Assembly: GCA_023251455.1 (NCBI GenBank)
Contig: JAHEYT010000027.1
Coordinates: 91,276 to 155,275, forward strand
Length of the DNA stretch: 64,000 nucleotides
Direction: 5' to 3'
Origin: Bacteroidota bacterium
GTDB lineage: Bacteria > Bacteroidota > Bacteroidia > Bacteroidales > Prolixibacteraceae
The notes beneath the pieces are model-generated. The model made no database searches and was not told where the DNA came from. It saw nothing but the letters and a program-made list of their open reading frames with translations. Position 1 is the first letter of the stretch, and each line of letters opens with the position of its first letter. Made by a program: the position numbers and the translations under genes. This document shows, piece by piece, positions 52,888-60,698 of the stretch.

Positions 52888-53730
52888 CTAAAAATCGATG
52901 CCATTAAAACGCAAATGTTCTTTTATTTCATGTACTATCTGAACACCATTCAGGAGGCTATCGAATGAGTTGGCTTTTTTGTCGCCATTTTGAATCAGCC
53001 GGATAAAATTGCTTATCGCTGTATATTCTTGATTCAATTGTGGATACTGCACATAAAGGGGAGTCTGAATCTCAAATTGAATCCGCTTTGATTTCTGGAA
53101 AATTTCGCAAAACCCAGATATTTTCTCCTGAGAAACAGTCAGATTTATCACGCAGCCGTTGTTGTATTCGATCCGGAGACTGATAACCAACTGGTTGTTC
53201 GATTCATGCAATCCGAACACCTCCAGCTTTTTATAGTTGCTTTGAACCAACCGATTTAAAGCCGTAACCAAAAGCAGCATTTCGTGCGATGCTTTGATGA
53301 CCTCGCCTTCGAAGCATGTCCGGAGATTAATCAGGAAAGGTTTTTCGTATTTGTTGCTGAAAGGATCGAAATAAGGATTGTAGTTAAACGGGTTGTAGAT
53401 GAAAGTGACAATCCCGGCCTCTTTTTCCAGATCGATGAGTTCTTTGATTTCCCTGATGTGCAAACTCGGAACCGATTTGAGATAAACGTGCTTGCTTTTC
53501 CGGAGGATCAGTTTCACCAAGTCGTTGCTGATGCTTTTATCGCTCAGAATCAGGATGGCATCCGAAACATCCATCAACCCAATCGGACTCGAAAATACTG
53601 GAAAACCATCCGAGACCTCCACATTTCCGGAGAAATACAAGCCCGTAACCTCTACTTCCGGGATGGTATTCAACTGTCCCAGAAGTTCATGATTAGTGGT
53701 CTGATCTCCAAAAATTCCGAGTTTAATCAT
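52888..53730 (-). CDS. Degenerate Gfo/Idh/MocA-like protein
   Basis: 280 residues. The layout matches Gfo/Idh oxidoreductases: an N-terminal Rossmann-like start (MIKLGIFGD), SDKSISNDLVKLILRKSKHV in the usual loop before the helix, an alpha/beta C-terminal domain, and an ending NGDKKANSFDSLLNGVQIVH like the family's I-x-x-G-x-x-x-x-x-S-x-x-x-A-L. The nucleotide-binding G-x-G-x-x-G is replaced by GDQTTNHE, and the catalytic E-K-P is absent (VYLKSVPS). It is probably not an active NAD-dependent enzyme. It is 53 bp upstream of the sugar transferase and in the same direction, so possibly linked to polysaccharide synthesis. Confidence 0.6.
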   Translation of the reverse strand: MIKLGIFGDQTTNHELLGQLNTIPEVEVTGLYFSGNVEVSDGFPVFSSPIGLMDVSDAILILSDKSISNDLVKLILRKSKHVYLKSVPSLHIREIKELIDLEKEAGIVTFIYNPFNYNPYFDPFSNKYEKPFLINLRTCFEGEVIKASHEMLLLVTALNRLVQSNYKKLEVFGLHESNNQLVISLRIEYNNGCVINLTVSQEKISGFCEIFQKSKRIQFEIQTPLYVQYPQLNQEYTAISNFIRLIQNGDKKANSFDSLLNGVQIVHEIKEHLRFNGIDF

Positions 53731-53832
53731 TCATGCAAAATAGGAATAAATTAAAAGTTGTAATATTGCTTACCGAAATACTTTTCAACGTTGATTGTTA
53801 ATAATGTTTAGGGTTCCAAACCGTTTCGAACC

Positions 53833-53840
53833 TATATTTG
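53833..53840 (+). promoter_or_regulatory. Bacteroidota -7 box candidate for pcm
   Basis: TATATTTG, a perfect TAnnTTTG, ends 26 bp before the ATG at 53867. A TTTA 22 nt upstream is a weak -33 match. Confidence 0.45.
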
Positions 53841-53866
53841 GCTAATTTTGAAAAAAAGGATTTTCT

Positions 53867-54517
53867 ATGGAGTTTCAGGATACATTACGTCATCAGGGAT
53901 TACGAAAAAGATTGGTGGAAGGTATACGTATCAAAGGTATTAAAGACGATAAAGTGCTGGCTGCTATTGGGAAAGTGCCCAGACACCTGTTTATGGACAG
54001 CAGCTTTCTTCAGTTCGCGTACAAAGATCAGGCATTCCCGATTGGCGCAGGTCAAACCATCAGCCAGCCATTCACGGTGGCCATGCAGACCTACCTTCTG
54101 CAGGTTGAACGATATGATAAAATTCTGGAAGTCGGCACCGGGTCGGGTTACCAGGCTGCGGTGCTGCTCGAAATGGGCGCAACGGTTTATACTATCGAAC
54201 GTCAGCGCGAATTGTACCTGAAAACTCAATCCATTCTTCCGCAAATTGGCTACAACCCTAAATTCTTTTATGGCGATGGCTACAAAGGATTGCCAACCTA
54301 CGGTCCGTTCGATAAAATCATCATTACTGCCGGGGCTCCTGTTATTCCTGAAGATCTGTTGGCTCAACTTAAAGTTGGCGGGCGGATGGTGATTCCGATG
54401 GGACCGCGCGAAAAACAAACCATGTACGTGGTGGTGAAAACCAGCGAAACCGAATACTATAAAGAATCGCACGGAACTTATGTCTTTGTTCCGATGTTAA
54501 AAGGCACAGATAAATAG
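53867..54517 (+). CDS. pcm: Protein-L-isoaspartate O-methyltransferase
   Basis: 216 residues. It methylates isoaspartyl residues in aged proteins with SAM. VLAAIGKVPRHLFMD, GAGQTISQPFTVAMQT, LEVGTGSGYQAAVLLEMGA (SAM-binding motif I), FYGDGYKGLPTYGPFDKI and AGAPVIPEDLLAQLKVGGRM are all canonical. It is the first of a short rightward series with the MBL hydrolase; the spacer holds a 14-bp hairpin without a T tract. Confidence 0.95.
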   Translation: MEFQDTLRHQGLRKRLVEGIRIKGIKDDKVLAAIGKVPRHLFMDSSFLQFAYKDQAFPIGAGQTISQPFTVAMQTYLLQVERYDKILEVGTGSGYQAAVLLEMGATVYTIERQRELYLKTQSILPQIGYNPKFFYGDGYKGLPTYGPFDKIIITAGAPVIPEDLLAQLKVGGRMVIPMGPREKQTMYVVVKTSETEYYKESHGTYVFVPMLKGTDK

Positions 54518-54521
54518 TTCG

Positions 54522-54558
54522 GAGTGTCTAAAGTTAAGCACTTCAACTTTAGACACTC
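54522..54558. repeat. Hairpin in the pcm-MBL spacer
   Basis: GAGTGTCTAAAGTT (54522-54535) pairs perfectly with AACTTTAGACACTC (54545-54558). Related TTTAGGCACT/GTGTCTA words occur in the spacer between the two ABC permease genes at 6080-6140. No U tract follows, so read-through to the next gene is likely. Confidence 0.65.
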
Positions 54559-54588
54559 TAGGCACTCAAAACTTTAGGCACTTATTTT

Positions 54589-55224
54589 ATGCAAATTAAA
54601 AAATTCACCTTCAATCCGGTTCAGGAAAATACTTTTGTTGTTTACGATGAAACCGGTGAATGCGCCATTATCGATGCAGGATGCTACTTCGACTACGAAC
54701 GTCAGGAACTTGATAAGTTCATAGCGGATAAGCAATTAATGCCAGTGCGGCTGATCAACACCCATTGCCATTTCGACCACATCATGGGCATCACTCATTG
54801 CCGTGCCAAATACCACCTGCAGTTCGAAATTCATCCTGACGAAGAAATTCTGGTCGAAAAAGCAGTAGATCATGGCGACCGCTTTGGTATCCCGATGGAG
54901 CCTATAGATGCTCCCGATGCCTATTTTCAGGAAGGCGATCAGATTACATTCGGGAACTCATATCTGCAGGTAATTGCAGCACCAGGCCATTCACCGGGCG
55001 GAGTAGTTTTCTACAGTCCTGAACAAAAAATACTGATTGCCGGCGACGTACTTTTCTACGGAAGTATTGGCCGCACTGACCTTCCGGGCGGAAGCTTTGA
55101 GCAACTGACCGGCAACATCAAAACGAAACTGCTTACCCTTCCGGAGGAAACCGTTGTGTATTGCGGCCACGGCCCCGAAACAACCATTGGTTTTGAAAAG
55201 AAGAATAACCCATTCCTAACCTAA
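54589..55224 (+). CDS. MBL-fold metallo-hydrolase (glyoxalase II-like)
   Basis: 211 residues, a single metallo-beta-lactamase domain. Metal ligands are in NTHCHFDHIMGI (H-x-H-x-D-H), AAPGHSPGG, AGDVLFYGSIGRTDLPGG (Asp) and YCGHGPETTIGFEKKNNPFL. It is a probable two-metal thioester hydrolase of the YcbL/GloB-like type; substrate unproven. It is followed 11 bp later by a YciI-like gene. Confidence 0.9.
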   Translation: MQIKKFTFNPVQENTFVVYDETGECAIIDAGCYFDYERQELDKFIADKQLMPVRLINTHCHFDHIMGITHCRAKYHLQFEIHPDEEILVEKAVDHGDRFGIPMEPIDAPDAYFQEGDQITFGNSYLQVIAAPGHSPGGVVFYSPEQKILIAGDVLFYGSIGRTDLPGGSFEQLTGNIKTKLLTLPEETVVYCGHGPETTIGFEKKNNPFLT

Positions 55225-55235
55225 AAATAAGTTCT

Positions 55236-55574
55236 ATGAAAGAAATTAGCAATGAGTTCATGATGCAAATGCTTCCTCAGGCAAAATTATTTAGTGTTGT
55301 TTTGCTGAAGGCTGGTCCAAATTATGGTACTCCGGAAAATCAGCCTATCATTTGGGAACATGCACGACGAAATTTTGCGCTTCGGGAAGAAGGAGTGCTC
55401 TCGATTGTTTGTCCGGTTTCAGATGAAACGGAATTAAAGGGTGTCGGGATATTTAACGCTGATGTTGAGCAGACAAAGGAAATCATGGAAGGCGATCCCG
55501 GTGTTATAACCGGTGTTTTTATCTACGAAGTGCATACTGCACGAAGCTTCCCAGGTGACAGTTTACCCCAGTAA
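55236..55574 (+). CDS. YciI-like small protein
   Basis: 112 residues with the alpha/beta ferredoxin-like pattern of YciI proteins: AKLFSVVLLKAGPNYGTPEN, IIWEHARRNFALREEGVLSI, and NADVEQTKEIMEGDPGVITG with the characteristic Asp-Pro, closing with FIYEVHTARSFPGD. Family members have a His-Asp dyad and unknown activity. It is probably co-transcribed with the MBL hydrolase. Confidence 0.7.
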   Translation: MKEISNEFMMQMLPQAKLFSVVLLKAGPNYGTPENQPIIWEHARRNFALREEGVLSIVCPVSDETELKGVGIFNADVEQTKEIMEGDPGVITGVFIYEVHTARSFPGDSLPQ

Positions 55575-55635
55575 AATCAATCCTTCAGAAATTCATCCCT
55601 TCAATCCATTGAAACTAAAAAACAACAAATATCAT

Positions 55636-55665
55636 TTTCAGTGAATCGCAATCTTTCTAAGTTTG
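55636..55665 (+). promoter_or_regulatory. Promoter candidate for gcvP
   Basis: TTTC (55636-55639), an 18-nt spacer, then TAAGTTTG (55658-55665), a perfect TAnnTTTG -7 box. The leader would be about 23 nt. Confidence 0.5.
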
Positions 55666-55693
55666 CAGCACAAAATAAAATCTCAAAACAGAT

Positions 55694-58558
55694 ATGGCAA
55701 GCGATAAATTTGTAATGCGCCACATTGGTCCACGCGATCACGAAATTCAGGAAATGCTGAATGTTCTTGGAGTTTCAACGCTCGACGAACTGATGAACCA
55801 GACCGTTCCGGAGAATATCCGACTGAAACAGCCGCTGAAACTGGAAGACGGCTTGACCGAACGTCAGTATTTCCGAAAGATCCTGGCCCTGGCCGCTCAA
55901 AACAAAGTGTACAACACCTACATCGGGATGGGTTATTACGACACCATCACCCCGGCTGTAATTCTCCGGAATGTGTTGGAAAACCCGGTTTGGTACACCA
56001 GTTATACACCTTACCAGGCCGAGATTTCGCAGGGCCGTTTGGAAGCTTTGCTGAATTTCCAGACCATGGTTTGCGACCTGACTGGCATGGAAATGGCCAA
56101 TGCAGGTTTGCTCGACGAGGCAACTGCCGCCGCAGAAGCGATGGTTATGATGATGAACTCACGTTCGCGAGCAAAAGCGAAAGCCAATGCCAATGTGGTT
56201 TGGGTCGACGAAAAAGTATGGCCTCAAACGCTGGATGTATTGATTACACGAGCCAATCCGCTGGGTATCGAACTGAAAGTGGCCGACTGGAAAAACTTTG
56301 ATCTGGACGAAAATACCTTTGGTGTCATTGTTCAATACCCGAATTCTGACGGACAAATTGTTGATTATTCATCGCTGGTAAAGGCCGCCCACGAAAAAGA
56401 AATATTCGTTTCGGTTGCAGCCGATCTGCTTAGCCTTTCAATCCTGACTCCTCCGGGAGAATGGGGTGCCGACATTGTTTTTGGAAATTCACAGCGCTTT
56501 GGTATCCCGATGGGTTACGGCGGTCCGCATGCTGCATTCTTTGCTTCAAAAGATATTTTTAAACGAAATATGCCGGGTCGAATTATCGGAGTTTCGAAAG
56601 ATACGCATGGTAACCGTGCTTTGCGCATGGCGCTGCAAACCCGCGAACAGCACATCAAACGCGAAAAAGCGACTTCAAACATCTGTACTTCTCAGGCTTT
56701 GCTTTCGAATATGGCCGGGTTCTACGCCGTTTATCACGGTCCTGAAGGCATCACACAGATTGCGACACGCATTCATGGTATCGCAGCTTTACTCGAAAAA
56801 GAAATTTCGGCTTTAGGCTACACGCAACTCAACAGCAACTATTTCGACACCATCCGTTTTGCGTTGCCACGCCACGTGAAACGCGAGGATATTGAATGGC
56901 TTTCGCTCGAACTGGAAATGAATTTCCGTTATTTCGAAAATGGGGAAGTTGGTTTAAGCATTGACGAAACCACCAACCTCGACGACATCAACTGGATCAT
57001 CGAAGTATTCGCCAAAGCAGCTAACAAACCTTGGATTAAAATTACCGAATATCCATCTGCTTGTACTATTCTTCCTGAATTCCTGAGAAGATCGGCTTTT
57101 ATGCAGCAGGAAGTGTTCAACAAATACCGGTCGGAAACCGAAATGGTTCGCTACATCAAAAAACTCGAACACAAAGATATTTCGCTCACTCACTCCATGA
57201 TTCCACTTGGATCGTGTACCATGAAGCTGAACGCGGCTACCGAAATGCTGCCTTTGAGCTGGATCGAATTTGGTGGTATTCACCCGTTTGTTCCAAAGAA
57301 TCAGGCTCGCGGCTACCAGGAAATGATGGAAGAACTGCGCCGCGATTTAGCAGAAATTACCGGATTTGCCGATGTCAGTCTTCAGCCTAATTCAGGAGCA
57401 GCAGGCGAATATGCCGGATTGATGGTGATCCGTCAATATCACCTCAACCGCGGAGATAATCACCGCGATGTGGTTTTAATTCCTTCGTCGGCTCACGGAA
57501 CCAACCCTGCCAGCGCCGTTATGGCCGGCATGAAAGTGGTGGTTACGCCATGCGACGACCGTGGAAACATCGACGTAGAAGCCTTGCGTCAGAAAGCCGA
57601 AGAATTCAAAGATACTTTGTCCTGTTTCATGGTGACTTACCCATCCACACACGGGGTTTACGAATCGTCGATTACCGAATTATGCGATATTATTCACTCG
57701 CATGGCGGACAGGTTTACATGGACGGCGCCAACATGAATGCGCAGGTTGGTTTGACCAATCCGAGCCGAATTGGGGCCGATGTTTGTCACCTGAATTTGC
57801 ACAAAACATTCGCCATTCCTCATGGAGGTGGTGGTCCGGGTGTTGGCCCGATTGCAGTTGCCGCCCATTTGGTTGAGTTCCTGCCTTCTCATCCGGTAAT
57901 GAATAACGGGCATGTTGGAATTACCGCCGTTTCTGCGGCTCCGTGGGGTAGCGCTTCGGTGCTGCCAATCACTTACGGATACATCAAAATGCTGGGCGCC
58001 GACGGACTGAAACGTGCTTCGGAAATAGCTATCCTGAACGCAAACTACATCGCGAATGCCTTAAAAGACAACTACGGAATTTTATATACCGGAGAAAATG
58101 GTCGCTGTGCCCACGAAATGATTCTGGAATGCCGTCACCTGAAAGCCGCCTCGGGAATTACCGAAGGGGACATTGCCAAACGGTTGATGGATTATGGCTT
58201 CCATGCTCCTACCCTTTCGTTCCCTGTTCACGGAACGCTAATGGTTGAGCCGACCGAAAGCGAATCGAAACAGGAACTGGATCGTTTCATTGAAGCGCTG
58301 ACTGGCATTTTCAACGAAATTCAGGCGGTAGCTTCGGGCGAACTGGACAAGGAAGACAATCCGCTGAAGAATGCGCCGCATACTTCAGATGTAGTGACAG
58401 CCGACGACTGGAACCATTCATACAGCCGTCAGACAGCCGTGTTCCCATTAGCTTGGTTGAAAGAAAACAAATACTGGCCACCGGTTGGCCGTGTTGACGA
58501 TGCTTTTGGCGACCGCAACCTGGTTTGCACCTGCGAACCGATTGAAAGCTATAAATAA
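55694..58558 (+). CDS. gcvP: Glycine dehydrogenase (decarboxylating), P protein
   Basis: 954 residues, the fused homodimeric form. It decarboxylates glycine and passes the aminomethyl group to lipoylated H protein. It starts FVMRHIGPRDHEIQEML. TPYQAEISQGRLEALLNFQT and GPHAAFFASKDIFKRNMPGR lie in the N-terminal half. The PLP Lys is K704 in HLNLHKTFAIPHGGGGPGVG, and DGANMNAQVG precedes it. The gcvT and gcvH genes are not adjacent, which is common in Bacteroidota. It has its own promoter-like box and a bidirectional terminator. Confidence 0.97.
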   Translation: MASDKFVMRHIGPRDHEIQEMLNVLGVSTLDELMNQTVPENIRLKQPLKLEDGLTERQYFRKILALAAQNKVYNTYIGMGYYDTITPAVILRNVLENPVWYTSYTPYQAEISQGRLEALLNFQTMVCDLTGMEMANAGLLDEATAAAEAMVMMMNSRSRAKAKANANVVWVDEKVWPQTLDVLITRANPLGIELKVADWKNFDLDENTFGVIVQYPNSDGQIVDYSSLVKAAHEKEIFVSVAADLLSLSILTPPGEWGADIVFGNSQRFGIPMGYGGPHAAFFASKDIFKRNMPGRIIGVSKDTHGNRALRMALQTREQHIKREKATSNICTSQALLSNMAGFYAVYHGPEGITQIATRIHGIAALLEKEISALGYTQLNSNYFDTIRFALPRHVKREDIEWLSLELEMNFRYFENGEVGLSIDETTNLDDINWIIEVFAKAANKPWIKITEYPSACTILPEFLRRSAFMQQEVFNKYRSETEMVRYIKKLEHKDISLTHSMIPLGSCTMKLNAATEMLPLSWIEFGGIHPFVPKNQARGYQEMMEELRRDLAEITGFADVSLQPNSGAAGEYAGLMVIRQYHLNRGDNHRDVVLIPSSAHGTNPASAVMAGMKVVVTPCDDRGNIDVEALRQKAEEFKDTLSCFMVTYPSTHGVYESSITELCDIIHSHGGQVYMDGANMNAQVGLTNPSRIGADVCHLNLHKTFAIPHGGGGPGVGPIAVAAHLVEFLPSHPVMNNGHVGITAVSAAPWGSASVLPITYGYIKMLGADGLKRASEIAILNANYIANALKDNYGILYTGENGRCAHEMILECRHLKAASGITEGDIAKRLMDYGFHAPTLSFPVHGTLMVEPTESESKQELDRFIEALTGIFNEIQAVASGELDKEDNPLKNAPHTSDVVTADDWNHSYSRQTAVFPLAWLKENKYWPPVGRVDDAFGDRNLVCTCEPIESYK

Positions 58559-58582
58559 GAACGAATTCGATTTTAAATAGTT

Positions 58583-58620
58583 AATCCTGACAGGTTTTTG
58601 AAACCTGTCAGGATTTTTTT
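58583..58620. terminator. Bidirectional terminator (AATCCTGACAGG family)
   Basis: A perfect 15-bp stem, arms 58583-58597 and 58601-58615, followed by a long T run. A near-identical element lies at 60590-60624. Confidence 0.88.
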
Positions 58621-58656
58621 TAATTCAACCCGTACCGATAAACTCCTTCGGAGTTT

Positions 58657-59886
58657 TTAATTTCTTTCCGTTTCGAGGTAACGAGCCAGCATTTCAACGG
58701 GCGAATGATCGGGATGGACGGCGCTGAACCGATCCAGCTTGTCGTACAATTCAACCAGATGCAGACAATCGGCTTTTTCGAATATCGATCTTAACTCTTC
58801 ATTTTCCTTCAATTTGCCAGTCATAAACGAGCTAAGTTTATCCATTCTCAGGTATTTGGTGTCAAGCGCTTTCAGCCCGATGAAATCTTCCAGCCGTTTC
58901 CCTTCAGGAGTTCCATTAAACGTCAGGAACAGAAAGGTACGGATCACCAGTTTGCCCTCAATCATTACGGCGCTCAAATAGCCTACTTTTACGTTCAAGA
59001 TAATGTACTCAAAAATATATTTATTCCGATCTTTAATTGCAGCACAATTTCTTAGCGAGTAGTAAATACTTGAAATGATATAATTCGGTTGAATGCAATC
59101 AATACGTTCGAAAATTCGCTGGACGGCATGTGATTGTATATAAACAGGAATATGCTGATCTTCCGGAAGCGATGTAATTCCAAGTTGGTCCGGCAACAAA
59201 TATAGCCATTCAAAATCATCGGCTTTAAATGTCCACCCAATCCGAAAAGCAGGTCGCACATTACCTTCAATCGAAAACTTCTTCTTTTCAATGGGGTATT
59301 GTTTGACGACAACGACAAACCGGATTCCGGTGTCATTTTTTAAAAAAGAAACATCAAAGCGGAAAGAATAGTAACGGCTCCAATACGCATTCAACAGCTT
59401 TATCAGGAATACGAAAATCTGATCGAATAACTTGTCGTAAATGCATTCGAAGACGTTTTCCTTTTGCAGGTCGCTGTTTAGAATTAATGATCTGACCTTT
59501 TCAGCACTCTTGTAATCATTATCATTTAATTTTTCACAATAAGAAATGAGCGTGATGCCGGCAGTATATAAATCGGCCATGCTGATCTGCTTTTGGGTAC
59601 ATTCAATGGTTATTTCGTCAGATTTAATGTAGTAATTGATTAGCTCTTGAATTCCCCTGATAATTTTGGGCGGAATTTTATGGCCTTCCTCTGCAACGGC
59701 TATTATTGCACTTGCCCGGTAAAAGAATATTTTCTTCAATTCTAGCGGTGGAAGCAGTTTAAATATATCTTCACCGATGACCTTAAGAGACGAAGAACGT
59801 ATTTTATTCAGGAATTCGTTGCGGTGTTGTGCATCGATCACCTTTTGCTGGCCGTGATGTTTTTGTTTTTTTTTCGCTTTTGGCAT
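58657..59886 (-). CDS. Unrecognised 409-residue protein paired with an XRE regulator
   Basis: 409 residues starting with a basic stretch (MPKAKKKQKHHGQQK). There is no signal peptide and no TM helices. It looks like a mixed alpha/beta cytoplasmic protein; the first ~150 residues are mostly helical. A later region has aromatic-rich strands (YWSRYYSFRFDVSF, RIGWTFKADDFEWLYLLPDQ) and a YIQSHAVQRIFERIDCIQPN segment that could contain functional His/Arg residues. I do not recognise a domain. Lower GC than its neighbours is apparent by eye. It lies 23 bp after an XRE-family gene in the same direction, so the two are probably one operon. Confidence 0.7.
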   Translation of the reverse strand: MPKAKKKQKHHGQQKVIDAQHRNEFLNKIRSSSLKVIGEDIFKLLPPLELKKIFFYRASAIIAVAEEGHKIPPKIIRGIQELINYYIKSDEITIECTQKQISMADLYTAGITLISYCEKLNDNDYKSAEKVRSLILNSDLQKENVFECIYDKLFDQIFVFLIKLLNAYWSRYYSFRFDVSFLKNDTGIRFVVVVKQYPIEKKKFSIEGNVRPAFRIGWTFKADDFEWLYLLPDQLGITSLPEDQHIPVYIQSHAVQRIFERIDCIQPNYIISSIYYSLRNCAAIKDRNKYIFEYIILNVKVGYLSAVMIEGKLVIRTFLFLTFNGTPEGKRLEDFIGLKALDTKYLRMDKLSSFMTGKLKENEELRSIFEKADCLHLVELYDKLDRFSAVHPDHSPVEMLARYLETERN

Positions 59887-59909
59887 ATCCGAAAAATTAT
59901 AGGTAGCAA

Positions 59910-60224
59910 TTATTTCCCCAGCACCTTCATCAAAACGGCGTTCTCGATCTCCAGCTCGCGAAGGCGTTCCCGGGTAGCAGGTTCGGCACTGTAGCGGGGC
60001 GGGTTGTCCACTTCAATCTGATCGGCCAATGCCCTCAGAAAATTATACCCAAGCAATTCAGAAATGAGTTTTAAGCGGTCGAGCTTGATTTGGTCGGATG
60101 CCAACATTTTGGTCACCGAACTTGGGTGCATCCCAATTTTCGTGGCGAGATCGGTTTTGTTCCAGCCTTTTTCTTTTAGCTTCTGCTTAATTAAGCGGAT
60201 GGCTTCTGCTTCAAGGTTTTCCAT
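59910..60224 (-). CDS. XRE-family helix-turn-helix regulator with a C-terminal coiled coil
   Basis: 104 residues. The HTH core is KGWNKTDLATKIGMHPSSVT, then KMLASDQIKLDRLKLISELLGYNF, the Cro/C1 pattern. The C-terminus RERLRELEIENAVLMKVLGK is a short coiled coil, as in small Bacteroidota regulators of this type. It lies upstream of the unrecognised 409-residue gene and ~105 bp from a 41-bp tandem repeat array that might be its operator region. Confidence 0.85.
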   Translation of the reverse strand: MENLEAEAIRLIKQKLKEKGWNKTDLATKIGMHPSSVTKMLASDQIKLDRLKLISELLGYNFLRALADQIEVDNPPRYSAEPATRERLRELEIENAVLMKVLGK

Positions 60225-60328
60225 AGGATAGTTTTAGTAGTGTAATATGTTTGCACAACTAAATTTAAACCTTTTTTCGCAAATAAACATACATTGTGCG
60301 CATTATTATGCTGATATTGCACAAACAG

Positions 60329-60512
60329 AAGTTTAGGCTGCAAAATACAATTTGTGGTTTCTTGCCTCCAAGTATGTACTGCAAAACATAATCGATGATT
60401 TCTTAACATCAAGTATAGGCTGCAAAAAATAATTTGATGTTTCATGCCCTAAAGCATAGGCTGCAAAAAATAATCCATGGTTTACTTGCCTTAAAGTATG
60501 GGCTGCAAAAAT
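60329..60512. repeat. Degenerate 41-bp tandem repeat array (4.5 units)
   Basis: Units start at 60329, 60370, 60411, 60452 and 60494 (lengths 41, 41, 41, 42 and a partial). The shared core is AAGTATAGGCTGCAAAAAAT followed by AAT and ATGGTTTCTTGCC-like sequence. Units are contiguous with no unique spacers. The period is close to four DNA helical turns. Confidence 0.8.
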
Positions 60513-60589
60513 AACGAGATCAAATTTCGTTATCCGAAGTATCGGATGTATATAATTCCCTTGGTAAAAATTGCTTTGGCATATATTCA

Positions 60590-60624
60590 AAATCCTGACA
60601 GGTTTTAAGAACCTGTCAGGATTT
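60590..60624. terminator. Terminator-like hairpin (AATCCTGACAGG family)
   Basis: A perfect 15-bp stem (60590-60604 with 60610-60624) and 5-nt loop, the second copy of the hairpin at 58583. It follows the stop of the leftward metallohydrolase gene by ~75 bp. Confidence 0.7.
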
Positions 60625-60698
60625 ATTGCTTATTAATGTCCTCTATAATTCTGAAAAGATTGATGAACTTCTTGAATATCCAGAGACAGTTCAGTTTA

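Larger units (their letters stand above)
60225..60698. other. 474-bp intergenic region with a tandem array and terminator
   Basis: Contains the 41-bp degenerate tandem array (60329-60512) and the AATCCTGACAGG-type terminator (60590-60624). 60225-60328 and 60513-60589 hold nothing recognisable. Short frames here read through the repeats and are not credible genes. Confidence 0.7.

Noticed and set aside
58657..60224. Calling the XRE pair a toxin-antitoxin system
   Set aside because: A 409-residue partner is far larger than typical toxins and has no recognisable toxin fold; kept only as a hypothesis.
60329..60512. Possible CRISPR array
   Set aside because: The 41-bp units are contiguous and degenerate; there are no unique spacers of constant length and no cas genes.
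60225..60590. Short leftward frames of ~85 codons upstream of the XRE gene
   Set aside because: They consist of translated 41-bp repeats (recurring Phe-Ala-Ala segments) and flanking DNA, with no independent coding signal.
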